Position numbers and translations under genes: made by a program
Notes under the pieces: generated by a model
What the model saw: the letters and a program-made list of their open reading frames with translations, nothing else
What the model was told of the DNA's origin: nothing
The model's database searches: none
Shown here: positions 33,194-45,462 of the stretch, piece by piece
How the letters are laid out: each line of letters starts with the position of its first letter
How positions within the stretch are numbered: the first letter of the stretch is position 1
Assembly (NCBI GenBank): GCA_963921935.1
Contig: OY998176.1
Coordinates: 48,323,813-48,387,812, forward strand
Source of the DNA: Galeruca laticollis
Lineage: Eukaryota; Arthropoda; Insecta; Coleoptera; Chrysomelidae
DNA length: 64,000 nt
Reading direction: 5' to 3'

Positions 33194-34549
33194 GATCGGT
33201 TTGCAATCTTAATTGGGGAGCAGATTCAATAACTCTAATCCAGTTGTATAAGTCTTTCATACTGTCCAAAATGGATTACGGTAGTGTGGTATATGGATCA
33301 GCAAGCAAATCACAATTGACAAAATTGAATACAGTACAAGCAACCGGATTAAGATTGGCACTGGGGGCTTTCCGTACAAGTCCTTATTCGTCACTTTGTT
33401 GTGAAGCCGAAGTTCAACCATTGGAATATAGAAGAAGATATTTATTGATCAACTACTTTAACAAAATCACCTCTCTGCAAACACACCCTGTACTAGATCT
33501 CATACAGGAGGACGAACAAAATTCATTCGAAAATCGTCTACACAAACCGGCAATAACTCGTGCAAAAGCGATGATATTGGAATTTATTCCAACCATAGAA
33601 ATTTACACCTTTAGAAACGATGAATACCAACCCTGGAAAATACAAATCCCGCAAATATACACAGACTGTCTTAAATACAACAAAATTGACAATCCCAAGG
33701 ATATCCTACAAAACGAAATACACAACATACTACACAAGCATAACAATCCATTAGAAATTTACACAGATGGCTCTAAAACCGAACAGGGTGTTGGATGTCA
33801 CTAAACAAGATACTTATCAATGGGGATTCAAGAATTTTACCAATATCTAATATGCCGAGATGTACGCAATTTTTCAGGCTCTGAAGTATACAGATAATAA
33901 CGCTTTGAAACATGTAGCAATTTGTACAGACTCATTAAGCTCATTGCAGTCAATTAAAAAGCAATATAATCAAGAACCAGTTACCAAAACCATCTTAAGT
34001 ATGCTACAGCGCTTAACAGACAAAGGAACGGAAATAATTTTTATTTGGATACCAAGTCATTGTGGTATAAAAGGTAACGAAATAGCTGATAAAGCGGCCA
34101 AAGAAGCTGCTACATCTGGCAATATAGACGTAATAAAGTACAGACTTGGAGACATTGAGCACTACATAAGAAACAAAATCATAGAACAGTGGCAAAATGA
34201 ATGGAACCACACTATTACCGGATTAAGAAAAATAAAACCCAGGGTGCATACGATACCAACAATATACCAGGTGAAAACAAGGAAGGAACAGGTCATTCTG
34301 ACAAGATTACGAATAGGACACACACACTTGACCTCTTCTCATCTTCTATTAGGGACCCACCCAACACAATGCGATACATGTCAAACTCACCTCACTGTAA
34401 ATCATGTTATTATTGATTGCCCAAAATATGATAACCAAAGGAAAAACAACCTCCTCCCAATTGATATCAGAAGATGCTTAGCAGAATATTCCCACCAGCA
34501 AAATGTACTAAACTTTCTAAAGGCAATAGGAATGTATCACAAAATATAA
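33194..34549 (+). pseudogene. I/Jockey-type LINE C-terminus with RNase H
   Basis: It begins inside the post-RT region (YKSFILSKMDYGSVVYGS), followed by PLEIYTDGSKTEQGVG, the first RNase H Asp. After a frame change near 33805 come AEMYAIFQALKYTDN, ICTDSLSSLQSI and FIWIPSHCGIKGNEIADKAA, completing the D-E-D-H/D set. The tail has CDTCQTHLTVNHVIIDCP, a zinc finger. It is 5' truncated, as is usual for LINE copies, and disabled by one frameshift. Confidence 0.88.
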
Positions 34550-34625
34550 TAAAGAATAGAAGCGCATAGCACAAAGGAGATAGAGAATACAGATAAGAAC
34601 TGAAATTATAAGGCTAATGACCTAG

Positions 34626-34832
34626 ATGTCGAAGCCTAAAGGAAGAAAAAAAATAATAATAATAGACCAAGTTACTATCCTACCCATGGTCCTATCCACA
34701 ACAGGCATTGTACCACGGCAGCTTTGTAAGGCTGTGGATACTCTTAAAATCATCCCATCTGCAATTGGAAAGATGCAGAAAACAGCTATTCTTGGCACTT
34801 GCACCATTGTAAGGAAAGTACTGGGAAAATAA
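34626..34832 (+). pseudogene. R4/Dong-type LINE C-terminal tail
   Basis: VTILPMVLSTTGIVPRQLCK and then MQKTAILGTCTIVRKVL and stop match the extreme C-terminus that follows the restriction-like endonuclease in R4/Dong-type elements. It sits between the RNase H LINE and the second TAA microsatellite and is probably the 3' end of a separate copy whose tail is that microsatellite. Confidence 0.55.
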
Positions 34833-34950
34833 AGCTAAAAAGTGGAAGGTCAAATATGCTTTGATAGATTTATATCTGTATATTTGAATAAACCACACTC
34901 CGACCAAAAGGCCTGAGTTTATGTAAAATACCTTAAAAAGAGAACTAGTT

Positions 34951-34971
34951 AAAATAATAATAATAATGATG

Positions 34972-35033
<62 letters not shown>
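34951..35033. repeat. (TAA)n microsatellite 2
   Basis: About 80 bp of AAT/TAA units with a GATGAT interruption. It is immediately followed by R4/Dong-like coding sequence. Confidence 0.95.
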
Positions 35034-35035
<2 letters not shown>

Positions 35036-37105
35036 ACCAACCGCTTGCCCATCAATATAACAGAGTAATGAAGCCCCCGGAAAATATGCCAGAATGGATA
35101 ACAGAAGGAAAGACACTATTGCTCTCCAAGAATGATTAAATAGAAGAAGCCAAAAACTATCGCCCAATCACATGTCTCACAACCATGTATAAAAACCTAA
35201 CCGCTATAATTATCAGCAGACTCTACCAGCACCTAGAAACAAATGAAATTTTCCCAAATGAACAGAAAGAATGTGTGAAAGACAGTTACGGGTGCAGAGA
35301 TCATCTTATACTGAACAAAATTATAACAGAGGATGCCAAGCGAAAGGGGAGAAATTTGAGCATGGGTTGGATAAACTACCAGAGAAAGCCTTTGACAACG
35401 TACCACATTCATGGCTACTGAAGGCTCTTCAAATATACAAAACAAATCCCATTGTAATAGATATGCTGCAAATTACAATGAAAACATGGAAAACGCACTT
35501 AACAATTAACGCAAATGGAACAACCATAGATACAGGGACCATAAAAATTAGAAGCGGTATATTTCAGGGAGACTCACTATCACCTCTCATTTTTTGCATG
35601 GCACTTTTCCCGCTCTCAAATGAGTTGAACAGCACCAACAGAGGATACATACTAAAAAAGAAAAAACCTCCCATCAATCACCTCTTTTACGTCGACGACC
35701 TAAAATTATACGCACAGAACGACAAAGAATTAGAAGATCTTTTTAACAATTTCAAAACATTTAGTGACGATAAAAAAATGCAGTTTCGACTGGAAAAATG
35801 CGCTAAAGTAACAGTTGAACGAGGAAGAACTATAAAAACTCAAAATATAGTCATTGACAACAAAACCAAGATTATGGACCTGGAAGAGACGCAAATATAT
35901 AAGTACCTGGGAATACTCGAAAACTCTGAAATAGAAGATGCAGAAATGAAAGATAAAGTATGGATGGAGTACTATAGCAGAGTCAGAAAAATCCTGCAAA
36001 GTCAGTTGACAGGGAAAAACAAATTTACGGCCATTACAGCGCTTGCACAGCCAGTACTAACTTACAGCTATGGCATTCTAGGATGGAAAGAGGTAGAACT
36101 AAAAAATATAGATCGAAAAACTCGAAAGTTACTTACCATTTATAATCTGCATCATCCCAAGGCGGACGTTGACCGACTCTACACTGTCAGATCAAGCGGA
36201 GGAAGAGGACTCATTAGCAATGAGCAGACATACAACTTGACAATCATAGGTATTACGAACTACATAATGGAAAAAAAGAAAGACAGACTTGTTGAGTTGA
36301 TAAAACTAAACGAAATGGAAAGAGTAGAAAATAATACAATTACGAACAAAGGCAAAAAGTTAACAAAAAAATATGAAAATAAATCGGTAAATGAAATGAA
36401 TGGAATCACAGCAACAGAAAAAGTTAAAAACCTCAAACAGCGATGTAGAAAAAAATGAACGAGGAAAGAGAGCGGAAATGGAAGAGTAAGGAAATGCATG
36501 GACAATATGCAAGAGAAATCGACAAGGATGACGTAGACAAAAAACAGACATTTAGCTGGCTAACTACAGGAATTTTGAAACGTAAGACTGAATCGTTGAT
36601 AGTAGCGGCACAAGACCAGGCCATTCCAACCAACTACATAAGAAAGAAGATTTTCAAAGAAAACATAGATTCCAGGTGCAGACTTTGTTAACAGTACGAT
36701 GAGACAATTAAACACATTGCCACTGGATGCCCGGTCCTTGCAAGAAAAGAATACCTAGGACGACATAACAAAGTATGTTCAACATTACATTATAATATTT
36801 GCAAATTCTACGACATAGAAACTGAGGACGCATGGTATAAACACAAGCCAAAAAGCGTTGAAACAAAAGACGATATCACAATAAAATGGGACATGCAAGT
36901 ACAAACAGATAGGGCAGTGATGGCGATCAAACCGGATCTAATAATCAAGGACCTCAAAAATAAGACGTGTCTATTAATCGACGTTGCCATTCCATCAGAT
37001 GCTACAGTAAAGGAGAAGGAGTCCGAAAAGATCATCAAATACCGAGACTTACAAATAGAAGTGCAGAGAATGTGGGGACTTAAAACATCTACCATCCCCA
37101 TCATA
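35034..37105 (+). pseudogene. R4/Dong-like LINE: RT plus restriction-like endonuclease
   Basis: The RT begins with MPEWITEGKTLLLSK, AKNYRPITCLTTMYK and SYGCRDHLILNK. After a frame change near 35380 come AFDNVPHSWLLKALQIY, IFQGDSLSPLIF and HLFYVDDLKLYA (catalytic VDD). The thumb and linker run to 36458. Then come CRLC, a stop, and DETIKHIATGCPVLA (zinc finger) and KPDLIIKDLKNKTCLLIDVA, the PD...D endonuclease centre. It is cut at TIPIIIG near 37105, where Harbinger sequence begins. Confidence 0.82.
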
Positions 37106-37106
37106 A

Positions 37107-37533
37107 TAGGGTTTCCTGGATAAGGTTTCATGACATGTTCACCTAAAGCAAATGCCCCATCCGCTACGAAAACATAAGTTACATTTTCATTATCTCCTGG
37201 TAGGGGAGAAGGAGGTGGCGAATTGATACGGTCCGAGCATATGTTTTCCCACAAGGAGCTGTTTCTAAATATGCCTCCATCACTAATCCTTCCTTGGCCT
37301 CCAATATCTGCAAACGTAAAGCAATAGTCGCTATCAACTAACGCCAAAAGATCGATGCTAAAACTTCTTTTGTAATTGTAGTATTCTGAGCCACTGTGAC
37401 GTGGAGATTTAATTATTATGTGTTTCCCATCCATTGCTCCTACACAATGTGGACATTTTCTAAAAATTATACGAGGTCGTTGATAACAATATTCATAAAA
37501 CCAATACTGACGGTAGCTACAGAGGCAATACAT
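37107..37533 (-). pseudogene. PIF/Harbinger transposase exon 2, copy 2
   Basis: The minus strand encodes CPHCVGAMDGKHIIIKSP with the first catalytic Asp. Next are NYKRSFSIDLLALVDSDYCF, GGQGRISDGGIFRNSSLW and VFVADGAFALGEHVMKPYPG with the next Asp region. It stops abruptly at PYPG, where the LINE sequence begins, so the last third with the Glu is missing. Confidence 0.85.
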
Positions 37534-37554
37534 TAATTTTAATGTTTTATTTCA

Positions 37555-38185
37555 GATAGAAGAAAGCCAGGTTGGAGACGAAGAAGAATCCATAAGTGAT
37601 AATGCGTCATCGGCTGTACAGTCCACTCTATCCACACAAGCACAGATGCCCTACTCATCCAAATGTAGTGTGCAAGGTCAACGACGAGTTGTGTCCAATC
37701 ATGAGCTTCAAGAAGCTGGGAAACAGATGAAAGAAGCCTTCAGTGCATAGGGAAAAGCTATGAGCTCAAGATCAAATGAAATGGGACAAAAAGAATTAAG
37801 AAAGCTACCTGAACCTGAACGTGAAGAAATGATGTACAAGATAGATGGTATCATGCTGGCAAAGATGCGTTCCAGAAATACAAATATGTATTTTGCTTCT
37901 CCCTCCGAGTCGCTGAGTTAATCGTACCAAACTACAGTATCATCCCCTATGCAAAGTTCTCACTCTGTGCCTTCACCCCCACAAGTAGAATGTCGAAATC
38001 CCACATTCACCAATTTGGTTACATACCATGCGTCAGCAGAATGTACCTCTTCTCAACAGGGACATTATCAACCTACTTCAAAAGTACAAATACTTTCAAA
38101 CGAGCTTCTGCCAAGGAACACAAACTTTCTTCATGACTGCAACTCAGAGTGGCAAGAGGAATTCATTGAAACTGACCGCCATTAG
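37555..38185 (+). pseudogene. Harbinger accessory (Myb/MADF-like) protein, 3' part
   Basis: The plus strand reads ESQVGDEEESISDNASSA, then LRKLPEPEREEMMYKIDGIM, which resembles a BESS-type motif. A Ser/Gln-rich tail to FIETDRH follows. Stops fall near 37748 and 37920. PIF/Harbinger elements encode such a DNA-binding partner on a second gene; here it lies inside the gap between the two transposase exons and on the other strand. Confidence 0.55.
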
Positions 38186-38273
38186 TAATTGAAGCAATGA
38201 AATTAGACTAATGTGTTTAAAATTATACGTTTCCTTGAATAAAATGAAACTAAAAACGAATTAGTATTTACCT

Positions 38274-38551
38274 TTACTTGATCCTTAAGAGCTTCGTCGG
38301 TATTTTTCCAATGATCTGGCTTGAAATTTTAAACAGGTAGTGTAAACTGTCACCAGTGGCTAGAAACCTTAAAGTAATTGCCGGTACTTAGAACTTTGCT
38401 TGGTATAGCTTTTTCTCCATTTGGTATCGTTCTTTGCTACGCGTGGTCCTATTTTGTACAGCAAAAATTCAAAGTCAGACAACGACATCCTACAGAAATT
38501 TTCGAGTTCTCCTGATGGTTCATACAACATTTCGACAAACATTTTCTCCAT
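38274..38551 (-). pseudogene. PIF/Harbinger transposase exon 1, copy 2
   Basis: The minus strand encodes ENFCRMSLSDFEFLLYKIGP and RVAKNDTKWR. After a frame change come AITLRFLATGDSLHYLFKIS and SQIIGKIPTKLL. This is the N-terminal helix-rich part of HARBI1/ALP1-type transposases. GTAAAG just downstream could be the donor of an intron running to 37533. Confidence 0.75.
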
Positions 38552-38559
38552 ACTTTTCC

Positions 38560-40375
38560 TATAAAAAAAAACAAGAATTTTTGATGATGAAATGGGGCAT
38601 GTAGGGTTACAGAAATCTGGCGGTTATAGGAAAAAATATTGCGTGTTAAATTAATGAAAATAGTAGATATACAAAAAATAAACTCATAATTTATCACAAT
38701 AAATACTATACTATGATACCTAATCTGTTCTGTTTCGATGCATTGTTGTCATCCACCATCTTCTTTTTCGTCTAATCTTTTTCTTATTGATCGAAGCATT
38801 TACTAGCGTTTAATAATTAAAACCAGAAAGAGAAGCCACTGCTGTTGTAGCTACAACAAATTCCACGTCCGAGTTCGACAAAAATTGAATATATTGTTAA
38901 TATGGCCATTTTGTGGGTAGCATATAATTGTACACAAATGTTCGGACATGTTTGGGCATTATGCCAACGCAATTTTCACTTTGCTTCCTGTCGTTAGTCG
39001 CATTCAAATATGATTGCTTTCAAAAATTATTGTCAAATTAATTTTCAAAGATGTCGCAACATTTAACTATAGGTCTGAATTCCAGGTCAACGAAAGTTAT
39101 CTCATAAAAATGAGAACAATGCTTTTGTATAATTCATGAGTTTTGGAATTTGTAAAAAACAACACTACACAAACAATTTACAATAGACATATTGTTCCTA
39201 AACCAAACAACAGAAACAAAATTGGTTTTCATTATTTTGGGCAAGGCGCCCTTTTATCTCAAGCGCTTATCGAAACAAATGCTTTTGTTTGTTTTAGCAA
39301 TCAGCTAATAAATTGTGTAAAAATCCTACGAAAATACAATTTTAGAGAATAACTCTATTTTATGCTCGGTATCGTATAAGCAAACGGCAATATCATTAAG
39401 CACGCATAGTGAATGCAAGAATAAGAGCCGTTAAAGAAGAATGCTAGGAAAGACTCACGAAGGATATCGACAAGACGATTTAAAGAAAGAAAATACTAAA
39501 GTTACTATATTAATATTTTGAAAATACGTAGACGTAATATCAACAGAATAAACGGAATATCTAACTGTAAGGACCATCTTAGAGATTGGAGGAGAGATTA
39601 TAAATCTAATAATGTCGACAAAATATTTACCATTAGATATAATAAGTAATGGTATGTACCAGCTAATAACAAACTGAAGAATAGACTCGGACTGGGAACC
39701 AAAACAAGAATATCTGGAACCCTGAAAACCGAGTTCCAAATTAGTTTTGAAATAACGAGAAGGAATTTTGTGATAACGTAGCATTTTTCGATAAGAATGT
39801 ATTGCAGTTGGTGCACAACTGCTCAGCCACACTGCCAACCTCAAATTTAAAGTGTCATTTTGTATTTGAAATATTGTATTTCAGCTGCTTTTTAGCAATA
39901 ACCGTGGGATATTAATTGCGAGTGAGGTACACACAGACTGTTTAGCAACTTTAGGATGGATAATACTTTTCAATAAGTAAGGAAACCACCTGAGGGATGA
40001 TTTAGAAGAATCTGAAACGCCACAGCCTAGACATATTTGCCCCCAATTTCCATATTGTAAATTTTTTTTGTAAACTGATTGTCAATAACGATATTTCAAA
40101 CCTTGAACCAAGATTAGAAGAGGATTATACGTTGGGTAGTACTGATAGTTGGTACGTATCCGTTGTTTTGATGTGGATAAGTGTGATATCAAATTGAAGG
40201 TCGACTAACTGCCGAGTATTTCATGGATATATTAGAAAAGTTGATGACTATGAGTGAGAGTAGTGTTTTCTGATATTTTCACTTTGAACATGTTAGATAT
40301 CAAATTGTTTTATATTTACGGAAAAATCTTCAGTTGTTATGGTTCGAATGCTAAGGAGGTGGTTCGAAAACAACA
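38560..40375. other. iav intron, no gene recognised
   Basis: AT-rich. Short open frames at 39143-39352 and 39455-39844 have no recognisable family. Confidence 0.35.
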
Positions 40376-40641
40376 ACATAAATCGGGGATCGGCAACCTG
40401 TTTGTCCTTAAGGGCGAAATACTAAATTTGAAAATCACCGAGGGCGCATATTTTACATATAATCAACAGGAATAAATTGGCATTAAAAAAAATAGATTTT
40501 TTATAACTTTATTTTGTTGGTGTCATACATATAATTCAGTGTGAAACTTGGGTGTCCATATTTTCAGCTAATTTCTTATAATTGGGGATATATTTAGAAA
40601 TTGACTGTCTCGACCCTTACTTCGTGGAATATGCTCATATT

Positions 40642-40796
40642 AGTGTTTTTAAATGAAACTCAAGGTCTCTAGTTAATTCCACAATATAATACAAGTTATT
40701 GAAAATTCTAAAAAATTGTCAATTTTTTAGAATTTCCAATAACTTGTATTATATTGTGGAATTAACTAGAGACCTTGAGTTTCATTTAAAAACACT
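40642..40796. repeat. 155-bp near-perfect palindrome
   Basis: Arms 40642-40718 and 40720-40796 are inverted copies with one base at the centre (40719) and essentially one mismatch. The outer end is AGTGTTTTTAAATGAAACTC. It overlaps the end of the hAT coding region on the minus strand. Confidence 0.92.
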
Positions 40797-40799
40797 GAT

Positions 40800-42417
40800 A
40801 TATTTAGAGTTCCCAGTCCTTAAACAATTAACTAAATGTGAATCATAAAGCTTTGTTCGGTAATTTGATTTCAAATATTTTATATTTGAGAACAAAGACT
40901 CGCAATTGTATGTTGTTGCACAATATGAATAAATCTTTAGCGCAAATTTCCTTAAAATAGGATACTTATTTTCATCGACTAAGTTCCAAAACATTTTATC
41001 ATTACTATGCGCTTTTAAAATAATATCACTTTGTAAGTTAATTATTTCTAATTCTAGGTCTTCGATGTTATGAAGCTCGAAATACACTGAAACTATTTCG
41101 AGGACATCATCTTCAGTAACATTGAATGGATTTATGAGAAATCTTAGAACGGGTTCTAATGCTGCAAAATATTCAAATCTAGAAGAAAACTCTTCGATTA
41201 GCTTATCTATAATTTCTAAATATGATGTAGCAGTAAAATTTTCATTATTCAAATTTAAACTCTCAACAGTATATTTTATATTTGGGAAATGTGATAATGA
41301 TTTTTTCAATAGATGGGATTTCAACAACACTAACTTTCATTTGAATGCATTTACTGCACTAAGCATGTCAGCGATATGCTGATTTTTCCCTTGTATTTTT
41401 AAATTTAATTCATGCAACTTTGCCGAGGTCGATTAGCCAATTCGTATTTTCTAATTGCTCGTAAAATTCGCGAGAACGTCATCATCTTCTAAAAGTAATT
41501 TAAACAATCTGTGTTGCATAGCTCCCGATCTTATGGAATTAATAATTTTTGTTACTATCGTAAATATGTGTTTAAAAGCGATTGTTTTTGCGCATAACAT
41601 TTCCTGATGTATGAGGCAATGATAAGAAATAAATTTCGGGAATAAGGAATCCTGTCTACATAAGGCAATAAATCCTTTTTTCTTACCAGTCATCGCTGGT
41701 GCCCCGTCTATTGTAATTGACGATAACTTTTGTACAGGTAATTTTACATCTTTAATATTCTTTATAAAAGTAGAAACGATATCTTCTCCTCTGGTGCTTC
41801 CCTTTAATGGCAGAACTTTAAGGGATTCTTCATTTGTTGTAAAATCAGAAAATACCATATTCACGCAAATTGCTAATTGTGATATATTTGTCACGTCTGT
41901 CGATTCATCCATCTGTAGCGAAAAGAAAATACAATTTTCCATATCATTTGCTAATTCTGCCTCCAAATTCTCCGCAATTACTTCAATTCTTCTAGTAACA
42001 GTTCGTGCTGATAATTGCAATAGCTGAAACTATTTCCTTTTTATTTTTAAATTCTTCAAAAAGTGAATCAGCAGCTTCTAACATGGCTTCTTTCACTGAT
42101 TCTCCATCTGTAAATGGTTTTTTATTCTTAGCTAGCAAATGCGATATTTTATATAACGCGATCGTTGCTGCTTTATGTTGTTGCAATGGTTTCGTAAAAA
42201 ACTTTTTTTTTCTTCTAATTTCAGGGTTCATTGGATAGTCACTATCAAAATTGGTATGAACGGTCTTAAAATGTCGTTCGATATTACTTTTCTTGGGAAT
42301 CGCAACACTATTATTACACAATAAACAAATACACTTCCCTTTGTAATCAACGAAACAATATAGATGTTCCCATTCATCGTTAAAATAATATGTTCTTTTT
42401 CTTTTATATTTATCCAT
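40800..42417 (-). pseudogene. hAT transposase 1 (SCAND3/GTF2IRD2-like)
   Basis: It starts MDKYKRKRTYYFNDEW with a BED-like finger (CICLLCNNS...NIERHFKTVH). The frame shifts near 42000 into LQLSARTVTRRIEVIAENL, then FSLQMDESTDVTNISQLA (Asp 1), SSITIDGAPAMTGKKKG (Asp 2) and FISYHCLIHQEMLCAK. After a break near 41450-41330 the C-terminus has YNCESLFSNIKYLKSNYR, the dimerisation/Glu block. Two frame breaks disable it. Confidence 0.85.
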
Positions 42418-42767
42418 GAAGGGTTTTGAAAGAAAATAATTATTTCGGATTACTTGGTAGTTTTAAATGCACGGTCTACGCCTGGTCTATTCGAAATACG
42501 ATCACACAATAACAAAAAATACGTGCGTGTTATTAGATACGCTCAAGGCTAGCAAACTGCTAATCTATGCACAATCCTAAACTCAACTGACTACTTGCTG
42601 TATATCGCCGTTCGACAAGGGTAAATAAATCGCTCTGGCTATCATCAGATACAACACACTCTCTGCTATCATCATACATTTACATTAGTCCAGCGAGGGC
42701 GCATTAAAAATCGATCGGGGGCGCCATGGCGGCTGCGGGCGCCGCGTTGCCTACCCCTGACATAGAT

Positions 42768-43660
42768 GATATGCCATGGCCAGCAAAAAGGTCTAACTCG
42801 AGCTCCTTTGATGTAAAATATATGGGGCATTAGAAAAAAATACTTTAGAGGAAAACCTTTTTCAAACATGCGAAGTTATTAAAATGCTTCTAAAGAGCTC
42901 ATAAAATACTATGACATGTATTATTTAATTGTGTCTATGACAAGAAGATTTCAAAGTATTGTGACTGTCAAAAGCTCTGCAATAAAATAGGTATAGAAAC
43001 ACTGTTTTTATTGAAGCAGTTGAATATCGAGAAGAGCATTATCTTTATTTTCATTAGAGATCTTCCTTACGCCTTTTCGTATATTCGAGTTATATGCTAC
43101 ATTTTTTAAACATTACTTTTCAAGAACTGTCAATTTTTTATACCACGAACAGTTATGTTGCTAAGTCTAAATTACATCGGTAACTTTATTTACCTCCTAT
43201 GATTATTTATGAAAGGTAAAGTATATATTAGACATATAATAAAGAAGAGGTATTTTGCAGGGTGGCCAATGCCTCTTTGAAGGATATACGAAAGAACAGT
43301 GAAATAAAATAGTAGTTGTAGCTTTGGTAGTTAATGATTTAATAGTTTTACTAGATTCCGTTAAACTATAATTACATTTTGTGGGAGAAAAATTTCAAGT
43401 AGAGGAGAATTTATTCTAACACTAATTAATATCGATTGTAATATTGATCAGTAATCGTACTTACTGGGTATTCGAACAAAATAAGTGACATACTTAGTTA
43501 ACTATTTTTGATATTTACTAATGTCTGAGTACATAGAAGATGCGCAGCTTTTGATTGCATATTTTCACCTGGAAAATAGCTAGGAACGTAACCAAACGTT
43601 TCATACATTTCCACTTTTTTCAGGTTCAAAAAATAGTAATACATTTATTTTATTTTTCAG
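42768..43660. other. iav intron before the S3-S4 exon
   Basis: No gene. 43030-43080 resembles 30565-30600. Confidence 0.4.
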
Positions 43661-43812
43661 TCAAACTCTCCTCCAAAAACGATATTTTTGGTATCAAATC
43701 TTCTTATACTATGTTGTATTCCATTTAGATTATATGGAGATAGAAATACAGAAGAAGCCATTCTATTATTTGCGGTACCCGGTTCTTGGTTCCTGTTGAT
43801 GTTTTTTGCTGG
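43661..43812 (+). CDS. iav: iav exon: S3-S4
   Basis: The acceptor is TTTTTCAG and the donor GTAAGA. It encodes PPKTIFLVSNLLILCCIPF, taken as S3, and then EEAILLFAVPGSWFLLMFF, taken as S4. The phase (0 in, 2 out) fits both neighbours across 12.1-kb and 2.8-kb introns. Confidence 0.9.
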
Positions 43813-44600
43813 GTAAGACAAAATCAAAATAATCATAAATATCATGTCTGATTCAAACTTTCTCTCTAAAATGTTGTATGATAGTTTTACCATATTGCTA
43901 TTATAGTTAGTTAGTAATTTCGAAGAGCCATATAATTTGTTTTGAATATTTGAACTTAATTTTGAATGGTACTGCCACATTTAAATGAAATGGACACTCA
44001 CCGAGGATGTTCCTATTTTCTTGAGAGAATGTTTACTTAAAACCTAGAAACTGCACTGATTTTACTGACATGCAGTTGACATGGATGGCGTGGTTTATAT
44101 TTTAAATATATCTTGGACTGTATTTTTGTTTTGTAAATTGTTTCGGCATAATCACCATTTGAAATGAGTTTCCTAGAAATTGTGAGAGCCCTTGCATTGT
44201 TTTCTTTGTGTAAGTAGTCAGCAACTGAAAGTTGATTTCCAATAAAATGACGTTGTATTGTCACAATAATTATAATTACGCCAAATAACCATTCTATTAA
44301 GTAATAAAAGGATGATTCGACTCTGAAGCAAGTAGGGTAAGGTTGCCTGAATCGTACTACTTTTTGGTTTTAGTTTTTTTCCTACAAACATAAATGAAAT
44401 ATCCAGGTTTTTGGTTTACAACAATAGATCGCTCTGTGGGACACCTAACTGCAATTTTTAAAATATTATTTTTTATTGAATTTTTTATAAATAGCTGTTT
44501 TTGTGAGGAATAGCAAAGATTTAAGAAAATGGTTGCCTAAATGGTACTTTAAATAATTTTAAATTTAAAAACAATAGTCGTACACGTAGTCCTTATTGCG
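43813..44600. other. iav intron, no gene recognised
   Basis: AT-rich; no coding or repeat signal. Confidence 0.4.
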
Positions 44601-45462
44601 ATGAGTCACGTTAGAACACTTTTCATGTGCCGATTTTTCACACTTGATACACGTTATTATATCCTGGCATATTATGCAGAACCATTATTCCGTACTAATC
44701 TCGACTGTTACCTCATTTTTCTTTGGTGGCTTAGTTTTTTGTTTCGACTCTTCTCCTTGAAAAATACCTTTCATGGCAATCTCCTTTGCTTTTTTTATAT
44801 TTTCTTTTTTTGCTTTTAGAGCATATTTTTCCTCCAGCTCATTTTTATAAGGACTCTCCGTTAGCACTGCAACTTTTTGCGTTCCTTTTTGGGCTCTTTC
44901 ACCCAACTTTTTAGCAGATTTTGGTAGTGGACTAATTTGTTCAATAGAAATAGTCTTGCTTTTTTTGTTAAAGCGTATTTTTTCTTGTTGAGTTAATTCA
45001 CTTGTTGATAAAATCGCAACTTTTTGGGGTAAGAATAGATTGATTACCTGCCGGTATATCTGTAGCTTCAATAGAAGTTATCTCGTTTTCAGGTTCAGCA
45101 GTTTCTGGTACCAATAAATTTTCCCCGAAGCTTTAAATACATTTACCGCATTTCTTATTGTTGCAGAATTTGTGTAAGCCTCTGTTAGCAAAGTCGCTAC
45201 TTCAAACTTGTGTCACCTTTTTACCAACATTTGTTCGCAGCCACATTGCCATGACCTGCATGTAGCTGGCCTCGACAGATTTAAAGACTCCAACGTCCAA
45301 AGGCTGAATGATTTGGATGTTGATAATTTCTACACCTTCGACAAATACTTTCAAAAATAGACTTGACCGAATGATCTTAAACTGAGTATCTTTTATTATT
45401 TCTGTTTTATATTTGTACAATTTTTGTATTTGATATGTATTTTCTGTGTCTGCACTTTGCAC
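44600..45462 (-). pseudogene. pogo/jerky-like transposase, C-terminal half
   Basis: The minus strand encodes IQIIQPLDVGVFKSVEASYM (third catalytic Asp, QPLDVG) and MAMWLRTNVGKKVTQ. After a frame change comes ISPLPKSAKKLGERAQKGTQ and SPYKNELEE, the basic tail typical of jerky-like transposases. A weak Cys/His region (VKNRHMKSV) follows near 44620. The N-terminal DNA-binding and first catalytic parts are absent. Confidence 0.72.

Larger units (their letters stand above)
40384..42759 (-). mobile_element. hAT element 1 with 8-bp TSD
   Basis: The left end CGGGGATCGGCAAC and the right end (reverse complement CAGGGGTAGGCAAC) are imperfect inverted repeats. The flanks are ACATAAAT (40376-40383) and ACATAGAT (42760-42767), an 8-bp duplication with one change. 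The transposase reads on the minus strand. A 155-bp palindrome lies in its 3' region. It is inside the 12-kb iav intron. Confidence 0.78.

Noticed and set aside
32964..33269. Open frame rich in Tyr on the minus strand, and a Leu-rich one at 34949-35167
   Set aside because: Both are translations of the TAA microsatellites and carry no protein signal.
39455..39844. 129-codon minus-strand frame
   Set aside because: No family motif in either strand and codon use is like the surrounding AT-rich DNA.
42672..42869. GC-rich minus-strand frame at the hAT end
   Set aside because: It spans the hAT terminal region and target duplication, so it is non-coding element end sequence.
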